Assembly (NCBI GenBank): GCA_028280345.1
Contig: JANQLY010000004.1
Span: forward strand, 186,001-250,000
DNA from: Pseudomonadales bacterium
Lineage (GTDB): Bacteria > Pseudomonadota > Gammaproteobacteria > Pseudomonadales > UBA7239
Direction of reading: 5' to 3'
Length of the DNA: 64,000 nt
A model generated the notes under the pieces. It saw only the letters and a list, made by a program, of their open reading frames with translations, had not been told where the DNA came from and made no database searches. Shown piece by piece: positions 9,917 through 20,364 of the stretch. Position 1 is the stretch's first letter, and every line of letters begins with the position of its first letter. The position numbers were made by a program, and so were the translations under genes.

Positions 9917-10184
9917 GGTTAATACGGCTCCAGCTTGTGCAAAAAGGGGGCAAGATTATCATAGATCAGCGCTGTGGGTCTGCTGTCAAACTGCCGTTTG
10001 GTAAAGTACAATAACGCCGTTTGCGGTCATGAGCCGGCTGTTTGATCTGCCTGCATTAAGTCTCCGCATTGCACCAGGGAAAAACGCCCGAATGTCGCTA
10101 ATACGATAGAGCAGATAGGAAAGAATAGGATAGAATTATGCACACAGGAGTACCGCAAAGCAGTTCGAAGAGGGGGCTACGGCA

Positions 10185-10820
10185 TTGGTAACCGTATCAC
10201 TAACACCACAAGTCTATGATGTTGATGAGTTTCTTGCTCATTGCCATCGTCGTAAATACCCGTCAAAAAGCACGATTATTTATGCGGGTGACTCCAGTGA
10301 CTCCCTGTATTACATCATTGATGGCTCGGTTACGGTTCTTATCGAAGATGACGATGGTCGTGAGATGATTGTCGCCTACCTCAACAAAGGGGATTTTTTT
10401 GGCGAAATGGGCCTGTTTGACCAGCTTGATTCCCGTTCCGCCTGGGTGCGCGCAAAAACCGAGTGTGAAGTCGCCGAAATTGCCTATAACAAGTTTGTTG
10501 AGGTCAGCGAGGAACACCCTGAGGTCTTGTTTGCAATTGGTCGCCAGATGGCACATCGATTAAGAGCGACTACCCGCAAGGTGGGCGACCTCGCGTTTCT
10601 TGATGTCACCGGGCGTGTTGCCGCGACTTTGCTCGACTTGTGTCGCCAACCTGATGCGATGACTCACCCCGATGGTATGCAGATCAAGATTACCCGCCAG
10701 GAAATTGGCCGTATCGTGGGTTGTTCCCGGGAAATGGTAGGTCGAGTACTGAAAACCCTTGAAGATCAGGGGCTTGTTTCAGTTAAAGGCAAGACCATGG
10801 TGGTTTACGGCACTCGCTAA
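10185..10820 (+). CDS. vfr: cAMP-activated global regulator Vfr/CRP
   Basis: The 211-residue protein has a cyclic-nucleotide-binding domain (about 15-125, with [10 protein letters not shown] and the RSAW segment of the phosphate-binding cassette) and a C-terminal winged helix-turn-helix ([25 protein letters not shown]) that is nearly identical to Pseudomonas Vfr as I recall it. The start is a TTG after an AGAGGGGG ribosome site. The alignment to Vfr begins exactly there (MVTVSLTP against MVAITHTP), and no in-frame ATG lies upstream before non-homologous sequence. A rare start codon on a global regulator may limit its translation. Confidence 0.93.
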   Translation: MVTVSLTPQVYDVDEFLAHCHRRKYPSKSTIIYAGDSSDSLYYIIDGSVTVLIEDDDGREMIVAYLNKGDFFGEMGLFDQLDSRSAWVRAKTECEVAEIAYNKFVEVSEEHPEVLFAIGRQMAHRLRATTRKVGDLAFLDVTGRVAATLLDLCRQPDAMTHPDGMQIKITRQEIGRIVGCSREMVGRVLKTLEDQGLVSVKGKTMVVYGTR

Positions 10821-10881
10821 GGCTTTTACTGGATAAAAATTAATCAAATCTTAATATCTATAGCTACTTAAAACCCTAATC

Positions 10882-10908
10882 TCTTATAAAAAACAATTCT
10901 TATAAAAA
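10882..10908. repeat. Two 11-bp direct repeats upstream of the porin gene
   Basis: TCTTATAAAAA occurs at 10882-10892 and again at 10898-10908, a spacing of 16 bases, in the AT-rich 229-base gap between vfr and the porin gene. Direct repeats in a promoter region can be activator sites. The sequence does not match the PhoB box as I know it. The regulator is unknown. Confidence 0.4.
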
Positions 10909-11049
10909 CTGCGGTTATTACCTAAGAAATCCCTTATTCTAACCAGTTCAAGTGAGGTGCTGCTTGCATTACTTCTATCTCTCATAGGGACTCCATGATT
11001 CAGGGGTCGATGTAAGTAGTTGGGTATTTTTTAACAAAGAGTAATAACT

Positions 11050-12438
11050 ATGGGTAAGAAAATCGTATCGCTATGTCTTGGTAGCGCGCTGGCTTTTTCT
11101 TCCTCGGTACAGGCGTTGACCGATGAGGAAATAGAGAGTCGTTTCCAGAAATATGAAGAGAAAATAGAAGCGCTTGAAAAAGAACTTAAGCGTGTGAAAA
11201 CTGAATCAGGTTCAGTGGTTTATGAGGAAGACTTGGGTAAGCAGGTTGCACGTAACGAAAAACGTATTGATCGTTTGAATGAAAAAGTGGATGCCAAAGA
11301 TGAAGATCTTCGTATCAACGGGTTTTTGACCGCCGGTGTCACCATGGCGGATGATGACCTTGGTACAGCCTACAATATTGGCGATAATCCTTCGTTCAAT
11401 GCCGACTCTAAAGCCGGTATTCAGTTTGATTACCAACTTGGTGAAAAAGCGTCGGCAACCCTGCAAATGGTTGCACGTGCTCGTGACGCCGATGCCTGGA
11501 ATCTGGATGTGGAGTGGGCTTACATCACCTACGACATTACTGATGATCTGGCTTTCCGCATGGGACGTATGCGCTTCCCGTTCTATATGTACTCGGAAAC
11601 ACTGGATGTCGGTTACACCTATCCCTGGGTACGCCCACCAATTAATGTTTACACCACAGTGGTGACATCGTTTACCGGTCTGGATATGAGCTATCAGTTC
11701 CGAACGGGTGGCTGGAATCACGAAATCACCGGCCTCGCCAGTGCTGAGAACAGTACTGACGATACAGCCAATCCGAATTTCAGTACCCAGGATATCTATG
11801 GTTTGGTCTATCTTGCCAATTTCAACGAGTGGACTTTGCGTGCTATGGGTATGAGATTGGGGCTTGAAGGAAGTCTGACAGCGGACACCGGTGTTAGCGC
11901 CGGTGCAGTGACTGCCGATAGCCCGGGCTTTCCGGGTACTGCTGTTGGTTCAACCGTTATTACTCAGCCAGTTACAATTACTTCGAGCATCAGCGATACT
12001 CTCAATTACTATTCGGCAAGTGGCCAATATGATGATGGTACCTGGCTGGTAATTGCTGAAGCGACCCAATTGGGCGTGCAAAACGGTACAATTTTTGGTG
12101 AAGGTGATTCGCACTATATCACCGGTGCTCGCCGGTTTGGCCCGAGCATGCCGTTCCTGACCTATAGCCATGCGTATTCGACTAATGAGGGTGATTTCCC
12201 GTGGTTGTATAACCCGATGATCTCGGGTGGAACCGCAACCAGTAGCAAATCCCGTTCTGTGGCGCTGGGTTATCGACATGACTTGACGACTCAGTTGGCG
12301 CTGACTGCACAGTGGGATCATTTCTATGATATTGAAGGTGGTGGCCCGTTTGACTACGGTGGTCGCGGTCAGCCTCCCTCCAGTGATCTTGGTGATTCAA
12401 CCAATATCTATACCGTTACTCTTGATGCGGTGTTCTAG
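11050..12438 (+). CDS. Outer-membrane porin-like protein with N-terminal coiled coil
   Basis: The 462 residues start with a signal peptide (cleavage after SSSVQA, about residue 22). A short coiled coil follows (about 25-75, Glu/Lys-rich heptads), then about 370 residues of alternating amphipathic strands ending in aromatic F462 (VTLDAVF), the mark of an outer-membrane beta-barrel. N-terminal coiled coils are known from trimeric porins. The substrate cannot be read from the sequence. The next gene starts 6 bases later and encodes a small phosphate-binding-like protein, so the two are probably one operon. There is an AT-rich promoter region upstream. Confidence 0.75.
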   Translation: MGKKIVSLCLGSALAFSSSVQALTDEEIESRFQKYEEKIEALEKELKRVKTESGSVVYEEDLGKQVARNEKRIDRLNEKVDAKDEDLRINGFLTAGVTMADDDLGTAYNIGDNPSFNADSKAGIQFDYQLGEKASATLQMVARARDADAWNLDVEWAYITYDITDDLAFRMGRMRFPFYMYSETLDVGYTYPWVRPPINVYTTVVTSFTGLDMSYQFRTGGWNHEITGLASAENSTDDTANPNFSTQDIYGLVYLANFNEWTLRAMGMRLGLEGSLTADTGVSAGAVTADSPGFPGTAVGSTVITQPVTITSSISDTLNYYSASGQYDDGTWLVIAEATQLGVQNGTIFGEGDSHYITGARRFGPSMPFLTYSHAYSTNEGDFPWLYNPMISGGTATSSKSRSVALGYRHDLTTQLALTAQWDHFYDIEGGGPFDYGGRGQPPSSDLGDSTNIYTVTLDAVF

Positions 12439-12444
12439 GGAGGT

Positions 12445-12876
12445 ATGAAGATGATTAAACAAGCATGCAAACTTAGCGCTGTTCTGTTGTTGTTTTTATC
12501 AGGTCAGTGTCTGGCTGAGGTTAAAATTGTTGTGCACAGTAGTGTGGCTGATGATGCTGTCACTTCGAGCGAAGCTGCCAACGTTTTTCTCGGTAAAACG
12601 AAAACTCTGCCTAGTGGACACAAGACAGTACCGATTGATCAGGAAGAAGGCGAGGAGCCGCGGGATGAGTTTTATACCAAGGTAACGAAAAAGGATGCTT
12701 CACAGCTAAAAGCCTATTGGTCGCGGTTGATTTTTACCGGTAAGGGGCAGCCACCGAAAGCGGTGCTGGATGATACGGAGGTATTGGAGCTGGTTGCTTC
12801 AAACCCGAATATCATCGGCTATGTTAGTGGTGACGCGGACACTTCCGGAGTCAAGGTATTGCTAACAGTCGAATAG
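12445..12876 (+). CDS. Small periplasmic PstS-like (PBP-type) protein
   Basis: The 143 residues begin with a signal peptide (cleavage after GQCLA, about residue 24). They then resemble half of a phosphate-binding protein: VVHSSV near the start, SSEAANVFLGKTKTLPSG, a segment ending YWSRLIFTGKGQPPK, and NPNIIGYVSG. Such single-domain PstS-like proteins of about 140 residues are common in marine gammaproteobacteria, often beside a porin; their ligand is not established. The start is 6 bases after the porin stop with an AGGGAGG ribosome site, and a strong terminator follows. Confidence 0.7.
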   Translation: MKMIKQACKLSAVLLLFLSGQCLAEVKIVVHSSVADDAVTSSEAANVFLGKTKTLPSGHKTVPIDQEEGEEPRDEFYTKVTKKDASQLKAYWSRLIFTGKGQPPKAVLDDTEVLELVASNPNIIGYVSGDADTSGVKVLLTVE

Positions 12877-12897
12877 TCGATTACAACTGGTACGAAC

Positions 12898-12931
12898 AAA
12901 CGGGCCGGTGTTTTTACATCGGCCCGTTTTT
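12898..12931 (+). terminator. Rho-independent terminator after the porin/PBP pair
   Basis: A GC-rich stem (CGGGCCGGTG at 12901-12910 with CATCGGCCCG at 12917-12926) is flanked by A-run and T-run, 25 bases after the stop codon. It may also serve the convergent gene ending at 12968. Confidence 0.9.
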
Positions 12932-12967
12932 ATATCTGTAATGTTTGTGGCAGCGTTGGTTTGTGGT

Positions 12968-13849
12968 TTAACGTTTCTCAAGCAGGTTCATCAGGCGTTC
13001 CAGTTCTGATAATTCAGCAGTAGCTGGCACGAGGAATATTTCGTCGCTGCCAGCAGCTTCCATATCATCAATCGCTTCAAGAATATTGTCCGGTGTATAG
13101 CGCGTCATGCTTGCAGCCACTGCGTTGGCCATATCGTCACCGAGAACCTTGAGATAGTTGTACACATAGGATTTCAGCTGATTCTCGGCGTCATCAGCGA
13201 GGCAGTACCAGAAACCACCGACAAGGTTTGGTGCGCTATTGCGCCCGGCGGCCTGCCAGGCGTCACGACCGTTGTTAAACATGGCATCAGTTTCGCTTCT
13301 GGAACCGTTCATGGAAAAGCTATATAAGCCGTCTGCCCACACCGAGGCGCGTGCTATGGCTTTTGGGCCCATGGCGCCGGCGAGGATGGGCGGGCCTCCC
13401 TGTTGTATGGGGGCTGGCCCCACCGGATCAGCACCTTCGAAAGGTGCTTCACCTGACCAGATACGGCGCATTTCGGCAATCTGTTCATCCATGCGCTGGT
13501 GGCGGTTTTTGAAGCTCGCACCAACCGCCTTGTAATCGTTCTCGCGTCCGCCGACGCCGACGGTGACTGTAACCCGCCCATTGGATAATTGATCCAGTGT
13601 GGCGATTTCCTTTGCAGCCCAAACCGCCGAGTGCATTGGTAGTACGTAAAGCGAAGGCACAATGCGTACACGTTCGGTGACAGCCGCGGCAAACGCGAGT
13701 ACTGCGCGCATTTCAAATGTATAGTCTGTAATGCGTTCACCGCAGGACAGACTGGAGAACGGGCCTTCATCTACCAGTTTGCACCAGTCGAGAAAGGTCT
13801 GGCGATTTAGATCGCGCTTCATATAGGGTAAACAGATACCGATTTTCAT
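12968..13849 (-). CDS. LLM-class (luciferase-like) F420-type oxidoreductase
   Basis: The 293 residues form a luciferase-like TIM barrel: MKIGICLPY at the start, VRIVPSLYVLPMHSAVWAAKEIATLDQLSNGRVTVTVGVGG in the first half and PPILAGAMGPKAIARASVWADGLY in the second. This pattern is typical of members annotated as F420-dependent; use of FMN is possible. The substrate is unknown. It is divergent from the glutamate-synthase-like gene at 13958. A second LLM protein of another subfamily is encoded at 49549-50571. Confidence 0.82.
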   Translation of the reverse strand: MKIGICLPYMKRDLNRQTFLDWCKLVDEGPFSSLSCGERITDYTFEMRAVLAFAAAVTERVRIVPSLYVLPMHSAVWAAKEIATLDQLSNGRVTVTVGVGGRENDYKAVGASFKNRHQRMDEQIAEMRRIWSGEAPFEGADPVGPAPIQQGGPPILAGAMGPKAIARASVWADGLYSFSMNGSRSETDAMFNNGRDAWQAAGRNSAPNLVGGFWYCLADDAENQLKSYVYNYLKVLGDDMANAVAASMTRYTPDNILEAIDDMEAAGSDEIFLVPATAELSELERLMNLLEKR

Positions 13850-13957
13850 AGCAGGTTACTTCGTGTCAGTGAAAATTTTGAGATAGGTTCTAATGTAACT
13901 TCCCTGTTAAACTGCGTATAGCGTAATAACCGAAAATAACTAACCGGGAATCATGTT

Positions 13958-15541
13958 ATGACCATTATGCAGCGGGTCTTCTGGGTTGTATCCATTGGCG
14001 GGGGATTGTTAAGTTGGGGGTTGTGGTCAAGCTGGTCGCTTGCACCGTGGTTGCTATTAATTTGTACTGCTTATTTTGCCACTGGTATTTACGATTTGTA
14101 TTTCAGTACTCATACCCTGTGCCGTTTGTATCCTGTTGCCGCGCACTTGCGCTTTATGCTTGAGTTTATTCGCCCGGAAATACGCCAGTATTTTATTGCC
14201 AGTAATACCGAAGAGCGGCCGTTTAACCGCGAGGAACGTAATCTCGTATACCGTCGCGCGAAGCGTGCGCGTGACACCATAGCGTTTGGTACGGAAAGAG
14301 ATTTACTGGAAACCGGTTTTCTCAGTATTCAACACTCCCTGAACCCGACAGTCGTTAAACCTGAACATGAACGCGTTTCTATCGGTGGTCCTGATTGTAC
14401 ACAGCCTTATGGGGCCGCCCGTTTTAATATTTCGGCGATGAGCTTTGGTTCCCTGAGTGGCAATGCAATTCGTGCGTTAAATCGCGGTGCTAAACTCGGT
14501 AACTTTTTCCAAAATACCGGTGAAGGAGGGATCAGTTCCTATCACGAAATGGAAGGAGGAGACCTGGTCTGGCAAGTTGGCACAGGATATTTTGGTTGTC
14601 GCACGGTAGAAGGTAATTTTGATCTGGAAAAGTTCAGGGAAAAGGCACAGCGACCCCAGGTCAAAATGATTGAAGTGAAACTTTCCCAAGGTGCCAAACC
14701 GGCTCACGGCGGCATGTTGCCTGCAGCCAAGGTCAGTGAGGAGATTGCACGCATTCGTGAAGTACCAGTCGGCAAGGCCTGTCTTTCACCAGCAAAGCAC
14801 TCAGCCTTTGATGGCCCCAAGGGACTGCTGGAGTTTATTGCGCAGTTGCGCGAAGCATCCGGCGGCAAACCGGTTGGCTTCAAACTTTGTATTGGTGTGC
14901 GTTCCGAGTTTATGAGTATCTGCAAGGCGATGCTAAAAACCGGCATTACGCCTGACTTTATTACAGTGGATGGTGCAGAAGGTGGCACTGGCGCGGCACC
15001 CGTGGAGTTTTCCAATCGCCTCGGTAAACCGTGTCATGAAGGTTTGTACTTTGTACATAACTGCCTCATCGGTTGCAATCTGCGTGACAGAATCCGCCTG
15101 ATTGGTTCGGCAAAAACGGCTACCGGATTTCATCTGCTGGTAAAAATTGCGCTCGGTGCCGATATAGTAAATGCGGGGCGCACGATGATGATGGCGCTCG
15201 GTTGTATCCAGTCGCAAAGCTGCAATACCAATCATTGTCCTACCGGAATAGCTACCCAGGATCCGGCGCGCGGTTCAGCCCTTGATGTAGAACAGAAAAG
15301 TGCGCGGGTACGCAACTTTCAGGAGGCAACGCTCGAGAGTTTCTTTCATCTGGTGGGTGCGATGGGGCTTGATGATCCAGGTGAGCTCACGGCGCGACAC
15401 TTGCAGCGTCGTATAGATGATGAAACTACCAAACACTATGATGAGATTTATTGCCCGTTACAACCAGGAGAACTGCTCAGTGATACCATACATCCTAACT
15501 ATGCTGAAGAATGGGATCGGGCGAGTGCAGAGCGCTTTTAA
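13958..15541 (+). CDS. Membrane-anchored FMN-binding glutamate synthase family protein
   Basis: The 527-residue protein has two membrane helices in the first 50 residues and then a domain like the FMN/Fe-S barrel of glutamate synthase (SAMSFGSLSGNAIRALN, NTGEGGISSYH, KLSQGAKPAHGGMLP, TVDGAEGGTGAAP, GADIVNAGRTMMMALGC). Three cysteines placed for a 3Fe-4S cluster are C416, C422 and C427. The amidotransferase domain of true GltB is absent, so a stand-alone glutamate synthase is unlikely. Members of this family occur widely without a proven substrate. It is divergent from an LLM oxidoreductase. Confidence 0.88.
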   Translation: MTIMQRVFWVVSIGGGLLSWGLWSSWSLAPWLLLICTAYFATGIYDLYFSTHTLCRLYPVAAHLRFMLEFIRPEIRQYFIASNTEERPFNREERNLVYRRAKRARDTIAFGTERDLLETGFLSIQHSLNPTVVKPEHERVSIGGPDCTQPYGAARFNISAMSFGSLSGNAIRALNRGAKLGNFFQNTGEGGISSYHEMEGGDLVWQVGTGYFGCRTVEGNFDLEKFREKAQRPQVKMIEVKLSQGAKPAHGGMLPAAKVSEEIARIREVPVGKACLSPAKHSAFDGPKGLLEFIAQLREASGGKPVGFKLCIGVRSEFMSICKAMLKTGITPDFITVDGAEGGTGAAPVEFSNRLGKPCHEGLYFVHNCLIGCNLRDRIRLIGSAKTATGFHLLVKIALGADIVNAGRTMMMALGCIQSQSCNTNHCPTGIATQDPARGSALDVEQKSARVRNFQEATLESFFHLVGAMGLDDPGELTARHLQRRIDDETTKHYDEIYCPLQPGELLSDTIHPNYAEEWDRASAERF

Positions 15542-15590
15542 TCCACAGCTCTTTATCTATAGCGTTTAGTTCATAATAGCCACAACAACG

Positions 15591-17225
15591 ATGCTAAAAA
15601 ACCAAACTGCCGCAACGATTCCCTATCAGTCTGTACTTTATGTGCTGGCCTGGGCGGTATTTGTGATGATTTTTTTAAAAAATGCCTGGATTGCCGATGA
15701 TGCCTATATCTCGTTTCGCAGTATCGAGCAGGTATTTGCTGGCAATGGCTTGCGCTGGAACATCGACGAACGTGTCCAGGTTTATACGAGCCCGCTGTGG
15801 TTTATGTTACAACTCGGTGTGCGCCTGTTAACCGACAACCTGTTTGTTGCGGTTATTGTGCTTTCTTTCTTGTGCTGTGCCGGTGCACTGTGGATGGCGC
15901 GCAAGTTATTTAATGACAATATTAATTTTCTGTTATTTGTACTGTTTATAAGTGGCTGTTGGTCAGTGATGGATTTTTCCAGCTCCGGCCTGGAAAACCC
16001 CTTGCTCTACCTGTTGGTGAGTATTTATCTGTTTTATTATTTTCAGTATTTTTCAGCGGTGGAAGACCATCGTCGTCGGCACTGTTTTTCGGCCTTACTG
16101 CTGGTGCTCGGTCTGTTGTCGATTACGCGGCACGATGTGGCAACACTGGTATTTTTCCCAACACTGTGGCTGGGTCTGGATGTACTGAAACGTTATGGCA
16201 TAAAAGCCGCATTACTAAAGATACATTGGCTTTTGCTGCCGCTATTTCTGTGGTCGGTTTTTTCCCTGATTTACTACGGTGTGCCGTTTCCAAATACTGC
16301 CTATGCAAAAATGTCCCACGGTGTTGCCCGTGCCGAGCTGATGGATTTTGGCTGGTTATATCTTAAAGTCAGTTTTCGCTACGATACCTTTGCCTTGCTA
16401 GTGCTGCTGGCACTAACAGTGCGGGTGATCTGGAAACGTGAACTGCCAATAGTTTTTGTCTGGCTCGGTGTGCTGAGTAATTTTGCCTATGTTGTCTACG
16501 TAGGCGGTGACTTTATGCTCGGGCGGTTTTTGTCGGTGGCAATTTTTGCTGCGGCACTGGCTTTATGCCTGCCACAACAGCAAATGCAAAATGATCAGCT
16601 GCCGGACAAGGATCGACGCTGGGTTTATGCAGTGCTACTGACAGGTCTGATGCTATGGCTGACTACACCTCTTAAACTATCACCAGATTCGGGTTTTGAA
16701 ATTGATAAGGGGCAACGTCATTTTTCCTGGCGCGGTATTCTCAATGAACGCAATTTCTATTTTAAAACCAATTCACTGTGGGCTTACTTGCATCGCGATA
16801 CAGCGCAACCGTTTCCAAATCACAAATGGTGTAAAAAGGGTTTGAACGCGCGGCAGCAGGGCAAAAATGCAGCTAAATTTGGTGGCATTGGCATGTATGG
16901 TTACTGCGCCGGGCTGGAACTGATTATTATCGATAACCTTGCGCTTGCCGATCCGTTTCTTGCACGCTTACCCAAACCGCCGGAACTCGATTGGCGCGCG
17001 GGGCATTTTAATCGCTTATTGCCGCGCGGTTATCGCAAAAGTCGACTCAGCGGTGAAAACCATCTGGTGAACCCTCAATTACAATCCCTGTGGCAGGATG
17101 TGATGCTGGCAACCCGTGCACCGCTATGGGAAGAAGGGCGCTGGTCGGCGATCTGGCGTCTTAACAGCGGTTATTATCGTGAGATAGGGCCTGTCTATCT
17201 CGCTGATCTGGAACAGCGCCAGTGA
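15591..17225 (+). CDS. Polytopic membrane protein, GT-C glycosyltransferase-like
   Basis: The 544 residues contain roughly ten hydrophobic helices and a C-terminal soluble part (about 390-544). An early loop carries IADDAYISFRS (DD at residues 35-36) and, soon after, ERVQVYTSPLWF. Acidic pairs in the first extracytoplasmic loop are typical of GT-C enzymes that use lipid-linked sugars, and the same loop pattern appears in actinobacterial AftB/ZomB-like proteins. The sugar donor and acceptor are unknown. It follows the glutamate-synthase-like gene by 49 bases and converges on hemB. I infer the glycosyltransferase role from architecture alone. Confidence 0.6.
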   Translation: MLKNQTAATIPYQSVLYVLAWAVFVMIFLKNAWIADDAYISFRSIEQVFAGNGLRWNIDERVQVYTSPLWFMLQLGVRLLTDNLFVAVIVLSFLCCAGALWMARKLFNDNINFLLFVLFISGCWSVMDFSSSGLENPLLYLLVSIYLFYYFQYFSAVEDHRRRHCFSALLLVLGLLSITRHDVATLVFFPTLWLGLDVLKRYGIKAALLKIHWLLLPLFLWSVFSLIYYGVPFPNTAYAKMSHGVARAELMDFGWLYLKVSFRYDTFALLVLLALTVRVIWKRELPIVFVWLGVLSNFAYVVYVGGDFMLGRFLSVAIFAAALALCLPQQQMQNDQLPDKDRRWVYAVLLTGLMLWLTTPLKLSPDSGFEIDKGQRHFSWRGILNERNFYFKTNSLWAYLHRDTAQPFPNHKWCKKGLNARQQGKNAAKFGGIGMYGYCAGLELIIIDNLALADPFLARLPKPPELDWRAGHFNRLLPRGYRKSRLSGENHLVNPQLQSLWQDVMLATRAPLWEEGRWSAIWRLNSGYYREIGPVYLADLEQRQ

Positions 17226-17242
17226 GTGCTTTGGTCAGTGCT

Positions 17243-18310
<1,068 letters not shown>

Positions 18311-19591
18311 CTACAGGGTCTTGAAAGCTTGCTCGGCAGCGTTGAGTGTGGCGTTGATCTCGGCCTCACCATGGGCGCGGGAAACAAAACCGGCTTCATA
18401 GGCTGACGGGGCGAGATAAACACCGTTATCAAGCATGGCGTGGAAAAACTGCTGGAAACGCTCAATGTTACACGCACTGACCTCGGCGAAGGTGGAAACA
18501 CTTTCCGCATCGGTGAAGAAAAAGCCGAACATACCACCCACCTGGTTGGTGCTGAGAGGAATATTGCAGGCACTGGCTCGCTCCCGCAAACCTGACATCA
18601 GAGTACTGGCCTTGTCAGCGAGTGCGTCGTAAAACCCCGGTTTGCTGACTTCATCCAGCATAGCCAGCCCGGCGGCCATCGCGAGTGGATTGCCCGATAA
18701 CGTACCGGCCTGATATACCGGCCCGAGTGGAGCAATATGCTCCATAATTTCGCGTCGCCCACCGAATGCACCAACCGGCATACCGCCACCGATAACCTTG
18801 CCAAGCGTGGTAAGGTCCGGCTGCACCTTGTAGTGGGATTGCGCGCCACCAAGCGCGACGCGAAAGCCCGTCATGACTTCATCAAAAATCAGTACAGTGC
18901 CGTATTCGTCGCATATATCTCGTAGGCCTTCGAGAAAGCCCGGCAGAGGTGGAATACAGTTCATATTGCCTGCCACCGGCTCGACGATAATACAGGCGAT
19001 CTGCTCGCCTGCTTGCGCAAAAGCCTGTTTTACATTATCGAGGTCATTAAAGGTCAGCGTCATGGTTTGCTCGGCGAGTGCGGCAGGTACCCCTGGAGAA
19101 TTGGGTTCACCGAGGGTGAGTGCGCCGGAGCCTGCTTTAACCAGCAGGGAATCGGCATGGCCGTGGTAGCAGCCTTCAAATTTGACGATCTTGTCGCGCC
19201 CGGTAAAACCCCGTGCGAGACGAATTGCGCTCATGGTGGCTTCGGTACCGGAGTTCACCATGCGCACGAGATCCATGCCCGGCATAATGTCGCAGACTTT
19301 GTCGGCCATAGTTATTTCAATTTCCGTTGGCGCGCCAAAGCCGAGCCCACATTGCAATTGTTTGGCGACTGCTTCCAACACTTCCGGTGCACTGTGACCG
19401 AGAATCATTGGCCCCCAGGAACCGACATAATCAATATAGCGTTTGCCATCGACATCAACGAGGTGGGCGCCTTCACCTTTTTCAAAGAATACCGGTGTGC
19501 CGCCGACACCTTTAAAAGCACGCACCGGGGAATTAACGCCGCCGGGAATATGCTGCTGTGCCTGTTCAAACAATGTTGAGGATTTATTCAT
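18311..19591 (-). CDS. hemL: Glutamate-1-semialdehyde 2,1-aminomutase
   Basis: HemL converts glutamate-1-semialdehyde to 5-aminolevulinate with PLP, feeding HemB encoded 72 bases downstream. The 426-residue length is usual. Visible motifs are [37 protein letters not shown] and the PLP lysine K265 in [13 protein letters not shown], then [13 protein letters not shown]. In pseudomonads hemL lies beside thiE, as here. Confidence 0.97.
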   Translation of the reverse strand: MNKSSTLFEQAQQHIPGGVNSPVRAFKGVGGTPVFFEKGEGAHLVDVDGKRYIDYVGSWGPMILGHSAPEVLEAVAKQLQCGLGFGAPTEIEITMADKVCDIMPGMDLVRMVNSGTEATMSAIRLARGFTGRDKIVKFEGCYHGHADSLLVKAGSGALTLGEPNSPGVPAALAEQTMTLTFNDLDNVKQAFAQAGEQIACIIVEPVAGNMNCIPPLPGFLEGLRDICDEYGTVLIFDEVMTGFRVALGGAQSHYKVQPDLTTLGKVIGGGMPVGAFGGRREIMEHIAPLGPVYQAGTLSGNPLAMAAGLAMLDEVSKPGFYDALADKASTLMSGLRERASACNIPLSTNQVGGMFGFFFTDAESVSTFAEVSACNIERFQQFFHAMLDNGVYLAPSAYEAGFVSRAHGEAEINATLNAAEQAFKTL

Positions 19592-19630
19592 AGCTTTATT
19601 GACCTGAAAACTCTTATGCAGAACCCATTA

Positions 19631-20314
19631 TCAGAATAAATGGCAATAGGCCCGGGCGCGTTCTGCAATCGTTGCCGTATCACCGAGACCAAACAGATCA
19701 TGAATCACAGCTACCATATCAGCGCCTTGATCAATCACGAGACGGGCATTATCCAGTGTTATTCCGCCAATGGCTACTATAGGAATCGATAGCTGTTGTT
19801 TGGCCTGCTGCAAGGTAGTGAGTTCAGCTGGCGGGGCGTCCGGTTTGGTACGGGAGGGGAAAAAGCGTCCGAAGGCCACGTAGTCCGCGCCCTGTTGCTC
19901 GGCCTTGTGAGCGAGTTCAAGAGAATTGTGGCAGGTAATACCAATCATCGCCTTGTTACCGAGCGCGCTGCGCGCTTCACGAATACTGCTATCCTGCTGA
20001 CCGAGATGCACACCATTGGCACCGATAATTTTTGCCAGTTTGATATCGTCATTGATGAGCAGGCTGGCGCCGTATTCACGACAGAGCTCCATAAGCTCGG
20101 CGGCCTGCTGCATACGCTGATGGTTGGGCAGATGTTTGGCGCGGAACTGGATCAGTCGACAGCCACCCTGTAATGCGGCGGCAACCTTGTCTGTGATGGA
20201 ATCCTTTACGCTGCCATCTTTCGACGGGCTGTCTGCACTAGACCCTTCAGTATTGGCCCCGGTAATAAAATAGAGACCGCGTAGTAATCCACTGTTTGAA
20301 AATTCACTCTGCAT
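19631..20314 (-). CDS. thiE: Thiamine-phosphate synthase
   Basis: ThiE couples the thiazole and pyrimidine moieties to give thiamine phosphate. A start at the ATG 20314 gives 227 residues and the usual N-terminus close before GLYFITG. A longer open frame to 20566 would overlap recJ and adds unlike sequence. Motifs: IQFRAKH, LLINDDIKLA, GVHLGQQD, IGITCHNSLE, AFGRFFPSRTKPDAP and AIGGITLDN. A low-complexity insert (about residues 18-35) follows the first strand. It is the first gene of the minus-strand thiE-hemL-hemB run and divergent from recJ (50 bases). Confidence 0.93.
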   Translation of the reverse strand: MQSEFSNSGLLRGLYFITGANTEGSSADSPSKDGSVKDSITDKVAAALQGGCRLIQFRAKHLPNHQRMQQAAELMELCREYGASLLINDDIKLAKIIGANGVHLGQQDSSIREARSALGNKAMIGITCHNSLELAHKAEQQGADYVAFGRFFPSRTKPDAPPAELTTLQQAKQQLSIPIVAIGGITLDNARLVIDQGADMVAVIHDLFGLGDTATIAERARAYCHLF

Positions 20315-20364
20315 GTGCAAACCGTTATAGTGCTGCCTGTGGCAACTGAAATATAAGAGACATC

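Noticed and set aside
10138..10140. ATG upstream of vfr as start codon
   Set aside because: It is out of frame with the Vfr reading frame (47 bases from the TTG start).
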